DNA of 17,342 bases from an uncultured Collinsella sp. (GTDB lineage: Bacteria; Actinomycetota; Coriobacteriia; Coriobacteriales; Coriobacteriaceae): NCBI GenBank assembly GCA_900544225.1, contig UQUD01000041.1, forward strand, positions 1 to 17,342, written 5' to 3'. Under the pieces are notes generated by a model. That model made no database searches and was not told the DNA's origin. It saw only the letters and a program-made list of their open reading frames with translations. Position numbers and translations under genes: made by a program. Shown here piece by piece: positions 7,391-15,060 of the stretch. The stretch's first letter is position 1, and each line of letters begins with the position of its first letter.

Positions 7391-8227
7391 GTGCCCGGAC
7401 GTATCAAGCGAGCCGCCATCGTCTCGTTTGCGCTCATGCTCCTTGTTGCCGCCTGTGTGGCCGCCTTGACGTATACCGTTCGAAGCAGCTCTTTCTCCTC
7501 GAATGAAGCCGACAAAGATCTCCCGGTACTCAAAATCGGCGTTACGGATAACGACCCCTATGTGTATGTCGATACCACGGGCGATTACGCCGGTATCGAT
7601 ATCGACATCGCCCGCGAGGCGTGTGAGCGTGCGGGGCTCAAGCCACAGTTTGTCGATATTGACTGGAACGATCGCGACCGGCTGCTCGAAAACGGTGATA
7701 TCGATTGCCTGTGGTGTGATTATTCTCCCTGTTATCGCGAGGATAAGTATTGCTGGACCGAGCCGTATCTAACCGTGACGGTCTCGGTTGCCGCCAAGAA
7801 AACGAGTGGCATCAAGTCCTTGGCGCATCTCGATGGAAGCAAGACCATCGCGGTAATTGCGGGCTCGGTGAGTGAACGCCGATTGCTCGCAGGGGATCTG
7901 GAAATCTCGCCGAACGTGCAAATCAAATCGTATGGTTCTGCCGAACTCTGCAAAGCCGCCCTCGCCAAAGGGTATGTCGACTGTTGGATGGCGGACGTTC
8001 AGCCGCTTGACCGACTTGTCGCCCGGTATCCCGGCCTTTACCGCGTGTTCGCTGACAACGTTATGACGGTTGATCTGGGCGTCGCGTTTGATGACGGCTA
8101 TGAAGGACCGATCGTAAAGGATCTCAATACCGCATTGTTTGCCATGGACCGAGATGGCACGATTGACCGTATTGTGGGCAATTACAAGACAGGAGCGACA
8201 ACGGGCGGGCAAGGAGCAAATCCATGA
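7391..8227 (+). CDS. exported family 3 solute-binding protein, probable sensor subunit
   Basis: The product has 278 residues from the GTG at 7391, which has GGGAGG at 7382-7387. An in-frame ATG at 7301 lies inside the purB terminator and was rejected. Residues 1-7 are basic and 8-29 hydrophobic; VAAC (19-22) fits a lipobox, so it may be a lipoprotein or stay anchored by its helix. Residues 45-268 look like a type II periplasmic-binding fold of the amino-acid (SBP_bac_3) type: LPVLKIGVTDNDPYVY, DYAGIDIDIAREACERAG, the region matching the usual EEKYDFSEPY block (REDKYCWTEPYL), and a C-terminal LNTALFAMDRDGTIDRIVGNY. No transporter permease or ATPase is nearby. Instead the stop overlaps the start of a GGDEF gene (ATGA, 8224-8227), so it probably presents ligand to that signalling protein. 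It carries an unusual cysteine cluster: C106, C109, C114 and C121. Confidence 0.88.
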   Translation: MPGRIKRAAIVSFALMLLVAACVAALTYTVRSSSFSSNEADKDLPVLKIGVTDNDPYVYVDTTGDYAGIDIDIAREACERAGLKPQFVDIDWNDRDRLLENGDIDCLWCDYSPCYREDKYCWTEPYLTVTVSVAAKKTSGIKSLAHLDGSKTIAVIAGSVSERRLLAGDLEISPNVQIKSYGSAELCKAALAKGYVDCWMADVQPLDRLVARYPGLYRVFADNVMTVDLGVAFDDGYEGPIVKDLNTALFAMDRDGTIDRIVGNYKTGATTGGQGANP

Positions 8228-10023
8228 CAAATGATGAGCACCGCTTGCGTCGAAAGACTCTGACCGTCATAGCTGTCGGCGTTATTGTCAGCGCTGTCTT
8301 GTTAGGCCTGTTGTATACGGTTGGAACCCATCGCTGCCTCGAAAAAACGCTTGGGTTTGGCCAAGAAACCATGGCGTTTTTGGAAAACGCTTGCGAAAAA
8401 TATGACCGCTACGAACAGGGGAGAAAAACCGAAGAGACGCACGATTTGCTCGCCGCGGTCGAATCGTTTGCGACGTTCCTGTCCTCTGATCGCGTTGAGG
8501 TTAACGACGATCTTATCGAGCAATTTGTCCATGCCGAGAACCTTTCGGGGCTGATGGTCATGGACTCCGATGGCCATATGGCTGCCCACTACGACATCGA
8601 TGGTCGCGATCCGCTCATGTTGTGGCGAGAGGAGCTGGCCTGTGCGCCGGTCGCATCGATGTATCAAGGTTCCAAAGTGACCTACTCAACTGTCGTCGAG
8701 CGCCGTGGTGTCGTTTTTGCCGTCTGTGCTATCCCGTATGGCGACGGCGTTGCCTTGGCATACCGCTCATTTGTTTCCGATCCAGCGGACGACTATTCAT
8801 ATGCCATAGCCGACGTGCTTTCGAACAGCACCTTCCACCAGGGCCCCACGGTGCTTGTTATGGAGGATGCGGAGATTGTCTCATCCAACAGCGCCGATGC
8901 TGACGTGTCGCTCGCCCGATTCCTCACCAGCGCAGGGGTTGAGTGGAAAGACGATGGCCTAACGCGCATCGAATATCGAGGAGACAAATGGTACGCGGTG
9001 CGTGCGGCATACAAGGACTACCGCCTGTTTGCGCTGTATCCCAAATCTGAGGTCATGTCTGGCAGGATCACATTTGTCGCCGCTGGCGTCTTGGTGTGCC
9101 TTGCGTTTTGGGTCGTGGTACTGTTGGCTCGAAATATCGTTGATCGCCGCAATTTGGTCGAAAAGGATAAACAGCTCGGCATTATCAATGCCATAAGCGC
9201 CATCTACGATTCGACCTTCCTTTTGCATCTCGACACCCTCGAGATCGAGGGAATCAATATGTCGCCGACGATAGCGAAGATATTTGCCGAGCACAGCGAG
9301 GCATATGACTTTATGGACACGGTCTGCCGGGATATCGTGAGCCCCGAAAGCCGCGAAGCGGTTGTGGGACTCGTAGATATAAGTACGCTTCGCGAACGTA
9401 TGGAGGGCGTACCGTACTTGGCTGCCGAGGTGCGAGATTGTCGAGGCGCTTGGTACTCGCTACAGGTTGTCCCCCAGCATCGCGATGAGCAAGGCCGGCT
9501 GGAGTCGGTCGTCGTGGCGACGCACAACATATCGATGGTCAAGCATGCCGAGGAGCTGACATACCAAGACAAACTGACGGGGCTTCGCAACCGCAACTAC
9601 CTTGAATCGCGCGGAGATAGCCTGGTAAACGAGGGCTTGCCCGTGAGCGTGATTATGTTGGACTGCAATTATCTCAAGCGGACCAACGATATCTACGGTC
9701 ACGAGATGGGGGATGAACTGCTGCGACGGACGGCGTCCGTGCTGCGGCGGGTGGCTGGTGCGGATTACCTGCCGATGCGCGTTGGCGGCGACGAGTTTTT
9801 GCTGGTTTGCCCCCATACTGACAACGAGTCTGCGCTCGGGCTGGAACAGGATCTTCGTCTCGGTCTTGCCGCGGTAAGCGATGAGGCACTGACGGTCAGC
9901 GCATCGATTGGCGTGGCGACCGTCGAGACGGCTGGAAATACGCTGGCCGATGTATATCGTGTCGCCGACCACAATATGTATCGGGAGAAGCGCACAGTCC
10001 ACGCACGGGGTACGGGCTGCTAA
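8224..10023 (+). CDS. membrane-bound diguanylate cyclase with extracellular sensor and PAS-like domain
   Basis: The product has 599 residues. The start overlaps the upstream stop by 4 bases, with AAGGAG at 8211-8216, indicating translational coupling. Helix 12-32, an extracellular domain of ~245 residues (35-280, possibly Cache-like) and helix 282-302 give an inside-out-inside topology. Residues ~315-440 look like a PAS domain (FLLHLDTLEIEGINMS to VVATHNISMVKHAEEL). A GGDEF domain fills 445-599, with D-x-LTGLRNRNYL, metal-ligand Asp480 in MLDCNYLKRTND, GHEMGDELL, intact RVGGDEF (521-525) and ADHNMYREK. It should make c-di-GMP from two GTP. The usual RxxD inhibitory site five residues before GGDEF is absent (GADY), so product feedback through that site is unlikely. 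The ligand sensed is unknown. Confidence 0.93.
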   Translation: MTNDEHRLRRKTLTVIAVGVIVSAVLLGLLYTVGTHRCLEKTLGFGQETMAFLENACEKYDRYEQGRKTEETHDLLAAVESFATFLSSDRVEVNDDLIEQFVHAENLSGLMVMDSDGHMAAHYDIDGRDPLMLWREELACAPVASMYQGSKVTYSTVVERRGVVFAVCAIPYGDGVALAYRSFVSDPADDYSYAIADVLSNSTFHQGPTVLVMEDAEIVSSNSADADVSLARFLTSAGVEWKDDGLTRIEYRGDKWYAVRAAYKDYRLFALYPKSEVMSGRITFVAAGVLVCLAFWVVVLLARNIVDRRNLVEKDKQLGIINAISAIYDSTFLLHLDTLEIEGINMSPTIAKIFAEHSEAYDFMDTVCRDIVSPESREAVVGLVDISTLRERMEGVPYLAAEVRDCRGAWYSLQVVPQHRDEQGRLESVVVATHNISMVKHAEELTYQDKLTGLRNRNYLESRGDSLVNEGLPVSVIMLDCNYLKRTNDIYGHEMGDELLRRTASVLRRVAGADYLPMRVGGDEFLLVCPHTDNESALGLEQDLRLGLAAVSDEALTVSASIGVATVETAGNTLADVYRVADHNMYREKRTVHARGTGC

Positions 10024-10136
10024 TCTTGCCCCCACTAATCTATGCATCGTAGGATGTTGAATCGGTGCTTACGAGAATAAGTCGGCCCAGGCGGGGATAA
10101 TAGACGTCTGAAATTTCTTTCTGAGAGGGGATCTCA

Positions 10137-10400
10137 ATGATTAGTTTTGACTACAAGCCTCAGGGTGTATGCTCTCGCAATATCCACCTCAATCTTTCCG
10201 ATGACGGCAGCAAAGTGCTGGGCGTCGAGTTTACCGGCGGCTGCGACGGCAATCTCAAGGCTATCTCCAAGCTGGTCGAGGGTGCTCCTGCCGATCGCGT
10301 AATCGAGGTTCTCGCTGGTAATACCTGCGGTATGAAAAAGACCTCCTGCGCCGATCAGCTTACGCGCGCTATCGAGGCCGCTCGCGCCGAGATCGCCTAA
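10137..10400 (+). CDS. TSCPD domain protein, TIGR03905-like
   Basis: This small protein of 87 residues has ATG at 10137 and a purine-rich GAGAGGGG just upstream. It matches the TSCPD family pattern: FTGGCDGNLKAISKLVEG and GNTCGMKKTSCADQLTRAI, with cysteines 12, 36, 64 and 71. Related modules occur at the C-terminus of class II ribonucleotide reductases, where the cysteines are thought to bind metal or act in nucleotide-related chemistry. The function of the stand-alone form is not established. Its stop overlaps the start of the Tat lipoprotein by one base (TAATG), so the two are probably translated together. A possible -10 (GATAAT, 10096-10101) lies upstream, without a clear -35. Confidence 0.9.
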   Translation: MISFDYKPQGVCSRNIHLNLSDDGSKVLGVEFTGGCDGNLKAISKLVEGAPADRVIEVLAGNTCGMKKTSCADQLTRAIEAARAEIA

Positions 10401-11611
10401 TGGGTATCGCCGACCGCTTTAAGAATGGAATAACGCGTCGAGGTTTTGTGCTGGGTGGCGCCGCTACCGGTACTGCTGCCGTACTGGCCGGTTGCTCGAA
10501 AAAAACGGGCACGAGTGATGATGCCGCCGGCGAGCCGCAGGTTATCAAGGACGATTCAAAGATTGTCTCGATTACGGATGAGTACGAGGCTGTCGAAATC
10601 GACCTCGAGCCTGCAGCTTCATGGACATTGCCTCTGGGTACGCTGCTGTACTACTGCGACGGCGATTACGCCGCGGCGATGATGGCACCCGCATCGGCGC
10701 GGCATGCCAACACGCTCGGTGTGCTCAACCTGGGCGACGGTTCGCTCACGACACTCATCGAGGACCCCGTCGAAGGTGCGGGGTATTCGTTTTACGATGT
10801 CCGCGCCGGCGATGGCGTATTTGCTTGGATCGAGATGAACTTTGCGAACGCATCGTGGAAGCTCTATGCGCAAAATACGGCAGGCGCGTCGCTTGCCGGC
10901 GATGCGGTCGAGCTCGACCGAGGCGGCAAGGACTACGATCCGCCGCTGTTTACGGCGTTCGGATCGTCCGTCATTTGGTACAAGATGCCTGCTGCAGGCG
11001 GCAATAAGACGAGCCATGACTCGTATTGCTACCGCCGCTCGCTCGATGAGGCAAAGGCCGAGGCCATTTGGAAGTCAACGGGTCGCTTTGCATCCGCCCC
11101 GCGCGTGAGTGACGGCATCTTGACCATTTCCCCGCGTGTGCGCAACGACGAGGGCGTCTACTACGGCATGACGGCGATCGACCTGACGGACGGCAACAAT
11201 ACCAAGAGGGCTCAGCTGGTCCTTCCCTCATCGGTGTCTCCCTTCGAGGCCGTATATATGGGTGACACGTTTGTGTTCTCCATCGAGGCCACCTATAACG
11301 GCGTGGGAAGTCTAGGCAACATGGGCACCTATATCGGTAACGAGAACGGGACGTTCCTATTCCTGTCGCGCGAGCCGCTTGCGTGTGCTGCCGGCAGAAA
11401 GGGCAAATATCTGGTTAAGGTTCAGGCCTCGCATTTTCTGATCGATACCTCCGCCAAAACCTATGGTTCGCTGCTGTCGCCCGACCGCGCTCTCGAATAT
11501 GGCGATTATCCAGCTACGGCGGGTAAATCGAATACGTTTTTAACCTATGCCACGGTGCGTAATAGCCAAGGAATTCCCGAGACGGTCACTGCCCGCCTGT
11601 TCTCTCTTTAG
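10400..11611 (+). CDS. Tat-exported lipoprotein of unknown function
   Basis: The product has 403 residues and starts within the stop of the TSCPD gene. The N-terminus has a twin-arginine motif (ITRRGFVLGG, Arg13-Arg14), a hydrophobic stretch and a lipobox VLAGC with Cys32, followed by a charged, Ser/Thr-rich linker to about residue 60. It should therefore be exported folded and lipid-anchored on the outer face of the membrane. The mature part has repeated short beta-type segments (WTLPLGTLLYYCDGDYAAAMM, GVFAWIEMNFANASWKLYAQN, SDGILTISPRVRNDEGVYYG, FVFSIEATYNGVG), suggestive of a beta-propeller, but I recognise no family or catalytic motif. Tat export suggests a folded or cofactor-bearing protein; the cofactor, if any, is unknown. 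Confidence 0.8.
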   Translation: MGIADRFKNGITRRGFVLGGAATGTAAVLAGCSKKTGTSDDAAGEPQVIKDDSKIVSITDEYEAVEIDLEPAASWTLPLGTLLYYCDGDYAAAMMAPASARHANTLGVLNLGDGSLTTLIEDPVEGAGYSFYDVRAGDGVFAWIEMNFANASWKLYAQNTAGASLAGDAVELDRGGKDYDPPLFTAFGSSVIWYKMPAAGGNKTSHDSYCYRRSLDEAKAEAIWKSTGRFASAPRVSDGILTISPRVRNDEGVYYGMTAIDLTDGNNTKRAQLVLPSSVSPFEAVYMGDTFVFSIEATYNGVGSLGNMGTYIGNENGTFLFLSREPLACAAGRKGKYLVKVQASHFLIDTSAKTYGSLLSPDRALEYGDYPATAGKSNTFLTYATVRNSQGIPETVTARLFSL

Positions 11612-11669
11612 CGCCGAGGGGTTAAAAAGGCGCCAACGGGGGAATAAGCGCGTTGTAATTGTGAGTGCC

Positions 11670-11708
11670 GCCCGCCGAGCCGCCGCACTGTAGCGGTGCT
11701 CGGTGGGC
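11670..11708. promoter_or_regulatory. large GC-rich hairpin before the two-component genes
   Basis: In the 152-bp gap 11612-11763, GCCCGCCGAGC pairs with GCTCGGTGGGC (11 bp, one G-U) and the stem continues through CGCCGC/GCGGTG with one bulge around ACTGTA. There is no T-tract on either side, so it is not a standard terminator. It may still stop or stabilise the upstream transcript. Confidence 0.55.
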
Positions 11709-11718
11709 ATAGGTGCGT

Positions 11719-11724
11719 TAAAAT
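11719..11724 (+). promoter_or_regulatory. possible -10 box for the response regulator operon
   Basis: TAAAAT lies 39 bases upstream of the response regulator start. The -35 position would fall inside the preceding hairpin and shows no consensus match, so this is weak. Confidence 0.3.
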
Positions 11725-11763
11725 GGGCTTGTTCTTAGTTAATTGAGACAGGGGGGCCGTGTT

Positions 11764-12486
11764 ATGGCTTCAGATGCAAAAAAGATTCTGCTGGTCGAGG
11801 ACGAGAAGGCAATCCGTGACGCTGTCGCTGCCTATCTCGAGCGCGAGGGCTACTGGGTTGTTGGCGTCGGCGACGGCCAGTCTGCGATCGAGGAGTTCGA
11901 GAAGCACCAGTTCGACCTGGTTGTACTCGACCTTATGCTCCCCAAGATTCCCGGCGAGCGCGTTTGCCGCACTATCCGCGATACCTCGGATGTGCCCATT
12001 ATCATGCTTACCGCCAAGGGCGAGATCGAGGATCGCATCATCGGCCTCGAGCTTGGTGCCGACGACTACCTGATCAAGCCGTTCTCGCCGCGCGAGCTCG
12101 TCGCCCGCGTCCGTGCCCTGTTCCGCCGTGCTCACCAGGCAGACGAGCCTGCCGTTGAGGTGCTCGACTTTGGCGATCTGGTCATCGATATCTCAGGACA
12201 CAAGATTTTGGTCGAGGACAAGGAAGTAGACCTGACTGCTTCCGAGTTTAAGTTGCTCACCACGCTTGCTCGTCATCCCGGTCGTGTCTATAACCGTATG
12301 GAGCTGGTCGAGAAGGTGCTCGGCTACGACTTTGAGGGTTACGAGCGCACCATCGACAGCCACGTGAAGAACCTTCGCGCCAAGCTGGGCGACGACCCCA
12401 AGAAGCCTAAGTGGCTCTACACCGTTCACGGTGTCGGCTATCGCTTTGAGGCCCCGGCCAAGACCGATAAGTCGGACGAGAAATAG
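11764..12486 (+). CDS. OmpR/PhoB-family response regulator
   Basis: The product has 240 residues from the ATG at 11764, with AGGGGGG about 8 bases upstream. An in-frame upstream ATG at 11743 would overlap that ribosome binding site. The receiver domain (7-118) has the acidic pair Glu12-Asp13, phospho-acceptor Asp56 in VVLDLMLP, Thr83 and Lys105 in KPF, all intact. The winged-helix DNA-binding domain (about 130-231) has the typical LTASEFKLLTTLARHPGRVYNRMEL, the recognition region ERTIDSHVKNLRAKLG and the WLYTVHGVGYRF wing. It is followed 11 bases later by its likely cognate kinase. Its targets cannot be told from the sequence. Confidence 0.96.
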   Translation: MASDAKKILLVEDEKAIRDAVAAYLEREGYWVVGVGDGQSAIEEFEKHQFDLVVLDLMLPKIPGERVCRTIRDTSDVPIIMLTAKGEIEDRIIGLELGADDYLIKPFSPRELVARVRALFRRAHQADEPAVEVLDFGDLVIDISGHKILVEDKEVDLTASEFKLLTTLARHPGRVYNRMELVEKVLGYDFEGYERTIDSHVKNLRAKLGDDPKKPKWLYTVHGVGYRFEAPAKTDKSDEK

Positions 12487-12497
12487 GGAAATCACAT

Positions 12498-14063
12498 ATG
12501 ACACCTGCGCGCTTTGAAATCGGACAAAAGCACAAGCAGGAGAACGAGGCGGGTTCCAAGGCAAGTTGGAACACGCCTCGTTCCGATTCACGGCCAGCGA
12601 TGAGCTATCCCTCGCGCATGGCATTGGCTTTTGCCCTGACGTCGCTCATGACGGTATTGGTGCTGGTGGGCGTTGTCTCCGTTGTGTGGGGCACCGTCTT
12701 TTCGGATTACACGCGCTCCAATATCGTCGAGATCGCCAATTCTGCTGCCGAAAAGCTTGCGACGTCGTATGAGGAAAACGGCAGCTGGACTGCGGGCGAG
12801 CTGCGCACGGTCGCGACATCGAGTTTGGTGTCCGACGACCTGAGTATGCAGGTCGTCAACAAGAAAGGCGTTGTCGTCTATGACGACTCATGGCCTTCGG
12901 CAAGTGCGACCGCCGATGTGCGCGAGAGCGAATCACCGTCGAGCAGCTCGAGCGGTAAAAAGGCCTCGCATAGCCCGGTCTCGTCGGCGCCCACCGACTC
13001 CGATAGCGTCGCCAACGTCGAAATCATAACGTCTTCCGGCGAGCATGTCGGACAGGTAAAGCTGTGGGCCATCGGCTCCGACGCTCTGCTCACCAAGGCG
13101 GACTCTGCGTTTAGGGAGAAGACCTTTAACGCCATGGCCCTCGCCGCGGTTGTTGCAATCTGCATTTCGGTCGTTATCGGATCGCTCGTGTCGCGCATGC
13201 TCACCAAGCCGATTCATCGCATCACCAGTACCGCAAAGCAAATCCGTGACGGCGACCTGTCGGCTCGTACGGGCTTGCGCGGCGATGACGAAATCGATCA
13301 GCTGGGAGAGACCTTCGACGAGATGGCCACCTCGCTGGAGAAGGATATGAAACACGAGAAGCGCCTGACCTCAGACGTTGCACACGAGCTTCGCACGCCG
13401 CTTATGGCCATGCTCGCAACGGTCGAGGCCATGCAGGATGGCGTGTATCCCACCGACGATGAGCATTTGGAGACCGTTGCTTCCGAGACGCGTCGCCTGG
13501 CTCGTCTGGTGCAGCAGATGCTCGACCTGTCGCGCATGGAAAACAGCACGGCCCCGCTCAACCTTGAGCCGGTGGACATGGTTCCTTTCGTGCGTTCCAT
13601 CGTCAATGCCCAGGAGCGCCTGTTTGTCGACCGCGATCTGCGCTTGCGCTTTGCTGACGAGACCCAAGGTCACGACGATGTCGTCGAGGCCGATCCCGAC
13701 ATGATCACGCAGTGCGTCATCAACCTCATGAGCAACGCCATGCGCTACACCCCCGAGGGCGGTTGGGTCGTGGTGTCGGTGCTCAGTGACCGCAAGCATG
13801 TCAGTATTGCCGTTTCGGATACCGGTATCGGTATTGCCAAGGACGACCTGTCGCGCATCTTCGGGCGATTTTGGCGCGCAGATGCCAGCCGCGCCCGCGA
13901 AGCCGGCGGCCTGGGCGTTGGCCTCGCCGTGACCAAGCAAATCGTCGAGCGTCACCATGGCTACATATCCGTGGAGTCGGAGCTTGGAAAGGGTACGACT
14001 TTTACGATTCATCTGCCTCGCGAGCACACGGCGGACGCGGCATCTACTACAATGGAGCACTAG
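12498..14063 (+). CDS. sensor histidine kinase (HAMP, BaeS-like)
   Basis: The product has 521 residues from the ATG at 12498, which has a modest AGGGA upstream. An in-frame ATG at 12600 would start MSYPSRMALAF right before the first helix and remove a charged 34-residue leader; it has no ribosome binding site, so the true start is uncertain. Helices lie at 41-64 and 210-232 around a ~145-residue extracellular loop with a Ser-rich stretch (145-170). HAMP covers about 232-285. The kinase core has the H-box SDVAHELRTP with His296, the N-box NLMSNAMRYTP (409-419), DTGIG (441-445), the F-box IFGRFWR and GGLGVGLAV (470-478). It should autophosphorylate and act on the upstream regulator. The signal is unknown. 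Confidence 0.94.
   Translation: MTPARFEIGQKHKQENEAGSKASWNTPRSDSRPAMSYPSRMALAFALTSLMTVLVLVGVVSVVWGTVFSDYTRSNIVEIANSAAEKLATSYEENGSWTAGELRTVATSSLVSDDLSMQVVNKKGVVVYDDSWPSASATADVRESESPSSSSSGKKASHSPVSSAPTDSDSVANVEIITSSGEHVGQVKLWAIGSDALLTKADSAFREKTFNAMALAAVVAICISVVIGSLVSRMLTKPIHRITSTAKQIRDGDLSARTGLRGDDEIDQLGETFDEMATSLEKDMKHEKRLTSDVAHELRTPLMAMLATVEAMQDGVYPTDDEHLETVASETRRLARLVQQMLDLSRMENSTAPLNLEPVDMVPFVRSIVNAQERLFVDRDLRLRFADETQGHDDVVEADPDMITQCVINLMSNAMRYTPEGGWVVVSVLSDRKHVSIAVSDTGIGIAKDDLSRIFGRFWRADASRAREAGGLGVGLAVTKQIVERHHGYISVESELGKGTTFTIHLPREHTADAASTTMEH
12543..12582 (+). promoter_or_regulatory. 17-bp hairpin at the start of the kinase gene
   Basis: AACGAGGCGGGTTCCAA pairs with TTGGAACACGCCTCGTT (16 of 17 positions) around the 6-nt loop GGCAAG. 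It lies inside codons 16-29 of the longer kinase frame, or in the spacer if translation starts at 12600. There is no T-run after it, so it is more likely a translation, mRNA-stability or processing element than a terminator. Confidence 0.65.
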
Positions 14064-14121
14064 CTTTTCGCTATTCGGTGAAGGAGGGGCCGCGTTCCTG
14101 CCGCTCCGAGTTTGCGAAAAC

Positions 14122-14141
14122 ATGCGGGAAAGAACCCGCAT
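14122..14141 (+). terminator. weak terminator or attenuator between kinase gene and purC
   Basis: ATGCGGG-AAAGAA-CCCGCAT forms a 7-bp stem followed by TTCTGTCGTATTT, a poor T-tract. It lies 58 bases after the kinase stop and 31 bases before the purC start, so it could separate the operons or attenuate purC. Confidence 0.45.
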
Positions 14142-14172
14142 TTCTGTCGTATTTAGGTAAGGAGTGACTCAC

Positions 14173-15060
14173 GTGACAACGATGGAGCGTCGTCCGGATT
14201 CCCGTGGCAAGGTTCGTGATATCTACGATGCCGGCGAAAACCTTTTGATGGTCGCCACCGATCGCATTTCTGCGTTCGACTTTATTCTCCCCGACGAGAT
14301 TCCGTTTAAGGGAGAGGTGCTCAACCGCATCTCGGCATTCTGGTTCGACAAGTTTGCCGATATCGTCCCCAACCACCTCGTCTCCATCGATCCGGCGGAT
14401 TTCCCCGAGGAGTTTGCCGAGTATCGTGACTATCTCGCAGGCCGCGCCATGCTGGTTAAGAAGGCCCAGACGATTCCCATCGAGTGCATCGTCCGCGGCT
14501 ATCTGACCGGTTCGGGCAAGAAGACCTACGACGAGAACGGCACCGTCTGCGGCATCCAGCTGCCCGAGGGTCTGACCGAGGCCTCCAAGCTTCCCGAGCC
14601 GCTGTTCACGCCGTCCACGAAGGCCGAGATCGGTGATCACGACGAGAATATCTCGTTTGAGCGTTGCTGCGAGATCGTTGGCGAGGACATCGCCAGGCAG
14701 ATTCGCGATCTGTCTCTCAAGATCTACAAGGCTGCTGCCGAGTATGCAGCGACCCGTGGCATCATCATTGCCGACACCAAGTTTGAGTTTGGTGTTATCG
14801 ATGGCAAGGTCACGCTGATCGACGAGTGCCTCACGCCCGACTCCAGCCGTTTCTGGCCCGCCGCCAGCTACGAGGAGGGCAAGATCCAGCCTAGCTACGA
14901 CAAGCAATTCGTCCGCAATTGGCTCAAGGCCAACTGGGATATGACGGGGGAGACCCCGCACCTGCCCGCCGAGGTCATCGATGGCACGTCCGAGCGCTAT
15001 CGCGAGGCCTTCCAGATCATCACGGGCTCCCAGTTCACAAGCATGAAGGAGAACGCATAA
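14173..15060 (+). CDS. purC: SAICAR synthetase (phosphoribosylaminoimidazole-succinocarboxamide synthase)
   Basis: This cytoplasmic enzyme joins CAIR and aspartate with ATP to form SAICAR, the substrate of PurB encoded upstream in this window. The start is taken as GTG 14173, eight bases after AAGGAG (14159-14164); GTG 14164 overlaps that site and ATG 14182 is too far from it. The product has 295 residues, the longer family form (about 300 residues, as in yeast Ade1) rather than the ~240-residue form of E. coli. Signatures present are RGKVRDIYDAG near the N-terminus, DRISAFDF (30-37), IPIECIVRGYLTGS (101-114), IIIADTKFEFG (197-207) and DECLTPDSSRFW (217-228). The next gene follows its stop with no gap. 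Confidence 0.96.
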   Translation: MTTMERRPDSRGKVRDIYDAGENLLMVATDRISAFDFILPDEIPFKGEVLNRISAFWFDKFADIVPNHLVSIDPADFPEEFAEYRDYLAGRAMLVKKAQTIPIECIVRGYLTGSGKKTYDENGTVCGIQLPEGLTEASKLPEPLFTPSTKAEIGDHDENISFERCCEIVGEDIARQIRDLSLKIYKAAAEYAATRGIIIADTKFEFGVIDGKVTLIDECLTPDSSRFWPAASYEEGKIQPSYDKQFVRNWLKANWDMTGETPHLPAEVIDGTSERYREAFQIITGSQFTSMKENA

